Positions 60,824 to 64,000 of a stretch of 64,000 bases of DNA are shown here, in pieces. The DNA is taken from the NCBI RefSeq assembly GCF_026342735.1, contig NZ_JAPEMM010000002.1, positions 124,001-188,000 of the forward strand, written 5' to 3'. The position numbers were made by a program, and so were the translations under genes. This DNA is from Streptomyces sp. NBC_00193 (lineage in GTDB: Bacteria; Actinomycetota; Actinomycetes; Streptomycetales; Streptomycetaceae). Within the stretch, counting starts at the first letter, position 1, and each line of letters starts with the position of its first letter. A model generated the notes under the pieces. It made no database searches and was not told the DNA's origin. It saw only the letters and a list, made by a program, of their open reading frames with translations.

Positions 60824-62485
60824 CGGCCGCCGCGCTGATCGAGCCGTACGTGGACGACTCCGTGGACATTGCCTCGCGCATCGGCAGCATCGCCTTCCAC
60901 CGGGGCGTACGCGGCGAGTCGTGGGAAGCCCCGGTCGGACTGCCCGCCTCCCTGGCGTGGGGCCTGTGGGCCGCGCGCGTGAACGTGCTCGCACTGACCC
61001 GAGGGCATACCCGGAGCCTGTGCGTCGTGCCCACACTGGACGGGCGGACACTCATCGCCGCGCTGGCGATCGGTGGGGCCGTACGGATCTGGGACTCCGA
61101 GACCGGCCGCCTGGCCGCCAAGCTCGGAGGCCATCCAGGCCTCCTGCAGGGAATGTGCCCCATCCATGCCACCGGTGGCAGGACGTTCCTTGTCACGTGG
61201 CACGGGGAGGGGGTCACCATCCAGGACCCCGGTTCGGGACAGGTCCTCACCGCAATGTCCGCGCGGGCGATCCGTACCGTGCACGTCCTCGAAGACGGGG
61301 CCGACCGCTGGACGCTCTTCGTCATCACGGCCTTCGGCGCCTCCGTGTGGTGGCCGGATCCGCTCGGCACCGGACCTGGAACCATCGTCGAGGCGGTGGG
61401 CTTTCCTGAGACGGCGTACCCCGAGGCCGGCGCCGCCCCCACGGTCGTGGTGCGCCGCGCGGGCGGGCAAGCGCTCGTGGCCCTCAGCACATCCGAGGGG
61501 ATCCGGCTCTGGGACCCGTCCTCGGGTCTGACCCCCCACCCGCCCTTCGCGAGCTCGCCGGCCCGATCGGTCCTGGCCGTGTCCAGGCCGGGTGAGGACG
61601 ACCTGCTCCTCGTCGTCGGCGGATGAGCGGGAGGCAGCTACGCGCAGCTGTGGGACCCCTTCCGGGGCGAACAGGTGCACCATCGCCGGGTCCTGGGCCG
61701 TGCCCCGGTTGCCCTGCCCGGAGGTGAGGCACTGGCCTCGATCCGTAGCAAAAGCATCGGGCCTCGTCAGCTCGTGGTCGCTCTGGGACCTGGTGTCCGG
61801 CGACACCGTCCACGTCATGGAGAGAAGGCCCTCTACGGCCTGGCCCACATGCTTCACCACAACGCCCGACGGCCTGCCGATGGCCGTCTGGCTGGAGACG
61901 GACCGGGTCGTCCGCTCCACGGTGTGGGATCCGGCCTACGGTACGGAGCGGACCACCTCCTTCCTCCTCAGCCCGGTCATCAGCTCCCCTTTGTCGCTCA
62001 CGCCCGTCCCCGCAGCGCACGGTGCCACCGCCACGATCGCGGTGGTGGGCAGGCGTGGGATCACCCTCGTCGACCTGGCCTCCGAACGCATCGTCACCAC
62101 CATGAGGTCCCACGGCCGTACAGGTGTGTTCTACCTGCGGCCGTGCGTCCTCCCGTCCCATGGCCGGATCCTGCTGGCCGCCGCGACCTCCGGGGACATC
62201 CACCTCTGGGACACCGCCGACGGCTCCCCGGTCGCCCGCTGGAATGCCCCCGACACCCTGGCCCTGGCCGCGATCCCCCTCGCCGACGGCCGCACCCTGC
62301 TCGCCTCGGGCGCCCCGAGCGGCGTCCGGATCTGGGACCCGCTGACCGGCGAGCTCCGGCACACCCTGCTCACCGGCGCCCCGGTCCACGCCCTGGCCGT
62401 CGGCGCCGGCCCGGTGGGCCCGGTCCTCCACATCCACGGCCCGGCCGGCCTGGCAACGCTGACGCTGGACGAACACCTGCTGTGA
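60817..62485 (+). pseudogene. WD40 C-terminal half of the caspase-NTPase gene, broken
   Basis: ATG 60817 overlaps the preceding stop (AAATGCTGA); one more base there would fuse it to the NTPase. The first part (to 61626) has LTRGHTRSLCVVPTLDGRTLIAALAIGGAVRIWDSETGRL and further blades, then TGA at 61624-61626 after LLVVGG. The frame continues SYAQLWDPFRGEQ, then shifts near 61770 to SWSLWDLVSGDTVHVM, DLASERIVTTMRSHG, GDIHLWDTADGSPVARW and VRIWDPLTGELRHTLL, ending at 62485. The propeller normally senses or scaffolds in STAND proteins. Two or three lesions make this a clear pseudogene or badly sequenced region. Confidence 0.75.
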
Positions 62486-62737
62486 CGCCGCCGGGTCCCG
62501 GGCCGTGCGGGCCCGTACGAGCCTGGCTGCCCGGCGATCCTCGTGTCCCATGGACCGCCCCGTCGCCCTCTATGCTGCCGCCGGGCCCGGCCGCGGCCGC
62601 CCGCCGGGGCTGTCGTAGGCTCTGCGCTCCGACCGCGCCCCAGTTCCCGAGCGGTCGGACCGTGGCGGGGAGATCGCGGCCGGGCGGCCGGCACGCGCGG
62701 GCCCAGGTACGAGCATCGGCATGAGGTTTCAAGAAAC

Positions 62738-63622
62738 GTGAAGTACATACGTACGTGGGGTGCGGCAGCAGCGGCCGTCCTGGTCCTGTGCGGATCCACC
62801 GGCTGCGGCCCTTCCTCGTCGACCGCAGGTGATGTCATGTCACCGGCATCGGCCGCCGACGTGCGCACCGTGGTTCACGACGGTGCCGTGACGGGCACCC
62901 GTGGTCTCACCGAGATGTACTGGACCTCCGAAGGCATCGCAGCAGTGGCCGTCGACGACGCCAAGGACGATCTGGTCCAGCCCGAGTGGACCGGTGACGG
63001 CTCGATAGCCCGGACGGTCGGCCGGTTGTACGCCTCGGGTACGGACGGCAGCCCCAGCGCCTGCACGGCGACCGTCGTCGGAGTCCGCACGGTCGTGACC
63101 GCGGCGCACTGCGTCAGGACGCCGGTGAAGGAGGCACCGTCGAGCGAGGCCACCTGGGACCGCAACCTCTACTTCGTTCCGGGCTACCGACGCGGGACAT
63201 CGCCCAACGGCGGGTTCACGGTGCGCCGGATACGGATGGCCGAGAACTGGCAGGCCGACGGACTGGACGTAGCCATGCTCGAAATGAACCCGGGGGTCGA
63301 CGGGAGGAACATCTCCGAGGCAACCGGCGCCCAGCCCATCTCGTTCACCGGCGAGCAGGCCACGACCACCCACTTCTTCGGCTACCCGTACACGGACCGA
63401 CTCGTGCACTGCTCGGGCGCCGGCGCTTGGGAGGCCGGCAAGAGCATGCGGAGCGTCCCGTGCATGATGGGGGCCGGATCGAGCGGCGGCCCCTACCTCG
63501 CGGGCGAATACGCCGCGGGCAGCGTCATCGCGGTGAACGTCAGCGGCGGCGAGGGCGTCAGCTACGGAACGGCACTCGGCGCGTTCGCGGAACGCCTCTA
63601 CCAGCAGTCCGAGCACGGCTAG
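62738..63622 (+). CDS. Trypsin-like serine protease, lipoprotein
   Basis: 294 aa. The signal peptide (WGAAAAAVLVLCGSTGC) ends in a lipobox-like LCGSTGC, so the protein may be membrane-anchored. Catalytic residues: His in VVTAAHC near 124, Asp in GLDVAMLEM near 176, Ser in GAGSSGGPYL near 248. The first 75 residues after the signal form a propeptide-like region. The chymotrypsin fold is complete and intact, unlike the gene upstream. GTG 62738 begins the signal peptide; GAGG is 11 bases upstream. Confidence 0.88.
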   Translation: MKYIRTWGAAAAAVLVLCGSTGCGPSSSTAGDVMSPASAADVRTVVHDGAVTGTRGLTEMYWTSEGIAAVAVDDAKDDLVQPEWTGDGSIARTVGRLYASGTDGSPSACTATVVGVRTVVTAAHCVRTPVKEAPSSEATWDRNLYFVPGYRRGTSPNGGFTVRRIRMAENWQADGLDVAMLEMNPGVDGRNISEATGAQPISFTGEQATTTHFFGYPYTDRLVHCSGAGAWEAGKSMRSVPCMMGAGSSGGPYLAGEYAAGSVIAVNVSGGEGVSYGTALGAFAERLYQQSEHG

Positions 63623-63657
63623 GGTGCCCACCCGGGGGGCCCTGGCGCGAGTACCCC

Positions 63658-63954
63658 TCACCCGTTTCGGCGGCCCCCGGGTCCCGTTTCCCCGAAGCCC
63701 TTGCGTCCCGCAGCGCGGAGGTCCGGTGGGGTCGAGAGTGGCGAGCGGGCTGACCGGGACCCGGGCGAGGTGGCCCGCCACCGCGGTGAGCGCGGCCGCC
63801 CGGGCGGGCGGGGTCGGTGAGCTGCTCGGCCAGGCGTCGGGCCGTCCCCCGCCTCCCCCTTCTGTCCCGTCTCTCCGGTCTCCCCACTGGTGCAACCCGC
63901 TACTGCGGAGGACAGGACAAGGAGCGCCGCCACTCCCCGTATGAAGCCACGCAC
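63658..63954 (-). pseudogene. Lipoprotein gene with frameshift
   Basis: GTG 63954 begins a lipoprotein signal (GFIRGVAALLVLSSAVAGC). After GEAGDGP, at a GGGGG run near 63855, coding character moves to another frame (TARRLAEQLTDPARPGG) and then to a third (AAALTAVAGHLARVPVSPLATLDP). The family is unknown. Confidence 0.55.
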
Positions 63955-64000
63955 GCTGCTTCTCCATCGTCGAAGGCAGGAGACCGGATTCTGTCAGGCT

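Overview
The window is GC-rich DNA from an actinomycete, almost certainly Streptomyces or a close relative. This is inferred from codon use, frequent GTG starts, and families typical of that group: SsgA-like protein, RsbW/STAS/PP2C partner-switching modules, SMI1/KNR4 proteins, T7SS-secreted-type proteins, and caspase-NTPase-WD40 proteins. It reads as an accessory, repeatedly rearranged region. There are at least eight insertion-sequence copies or remnants, and more than twenty genes are interrupted by single-base frameshifts, in-frame stops or truncation.

Layout. 0-6 kb: a TIGR03086-type protein, an FAD oxidoreductase, a conserved hypothetical gene broken by one TGA, a secreted glycosidase-like protein and a frameshifted IS5 transposase. 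6-10 kb: a split IS256 transposase and an IS graveyard containing a fold-back junction. 9.4-18 kb: a stress or partner-switching block with PRC-barrel protein, small membrane protein, SRPBCC protein, PP2C phosphatase, RsbW-like kinase, two STAS proteins, MerR-like regulator, CBM48-like protein and an orphan contractile tail sheath. Several of these are broken. 18-30 kb: SMI1/KNR4 proteins, a detached nuclease toxin with its amber-interrupted immunity gene, an IS5 element with intact ends, a lectin, an NHL propeller and an initiator tRNA.

31-37 kb is a well-preserved set: an ABC exporter, a protein with three Nudix domains, a PIG-L deacetylase and an APH-like kinase. The last two overlap and are surely co-transcribed. 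37-44 kb holds a TetR regulator divergent from a membrane alpha/beta hydrolase, hydrolase and integrase remnants, an intact ISL3 transposase and a Nudix hydrolase. 44-48 kb encodes a 1102-residue cysteine-patterned secreted protein.

48.5-57.2 kb is bracketed by short, degenerate type I-E-like CRISPR repeats (29-nt repeats, 32-nt spacers) with no cas genes in view. Between them lie an SsgA-domain protein with a sigma-like regulator, and a tightly overlapping operon: SseB-like protein, WXG-like protein, T7SS-type toxin, immunity protein. 57.4-64 kb has an esterase, a decayed caspase-like/NTPase/WD40 gene that has lost the segment expected to carry its catalytic cysteine, a trypsin-like lipoprotein protease and a broken lipoprotein.

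Many lesions are one-base indels, several of them in short homopolymer runs, so residual sequencing error cannot be separated from true gene decay by reading alone. All functional assignments are by motif recognition; no database search was run.
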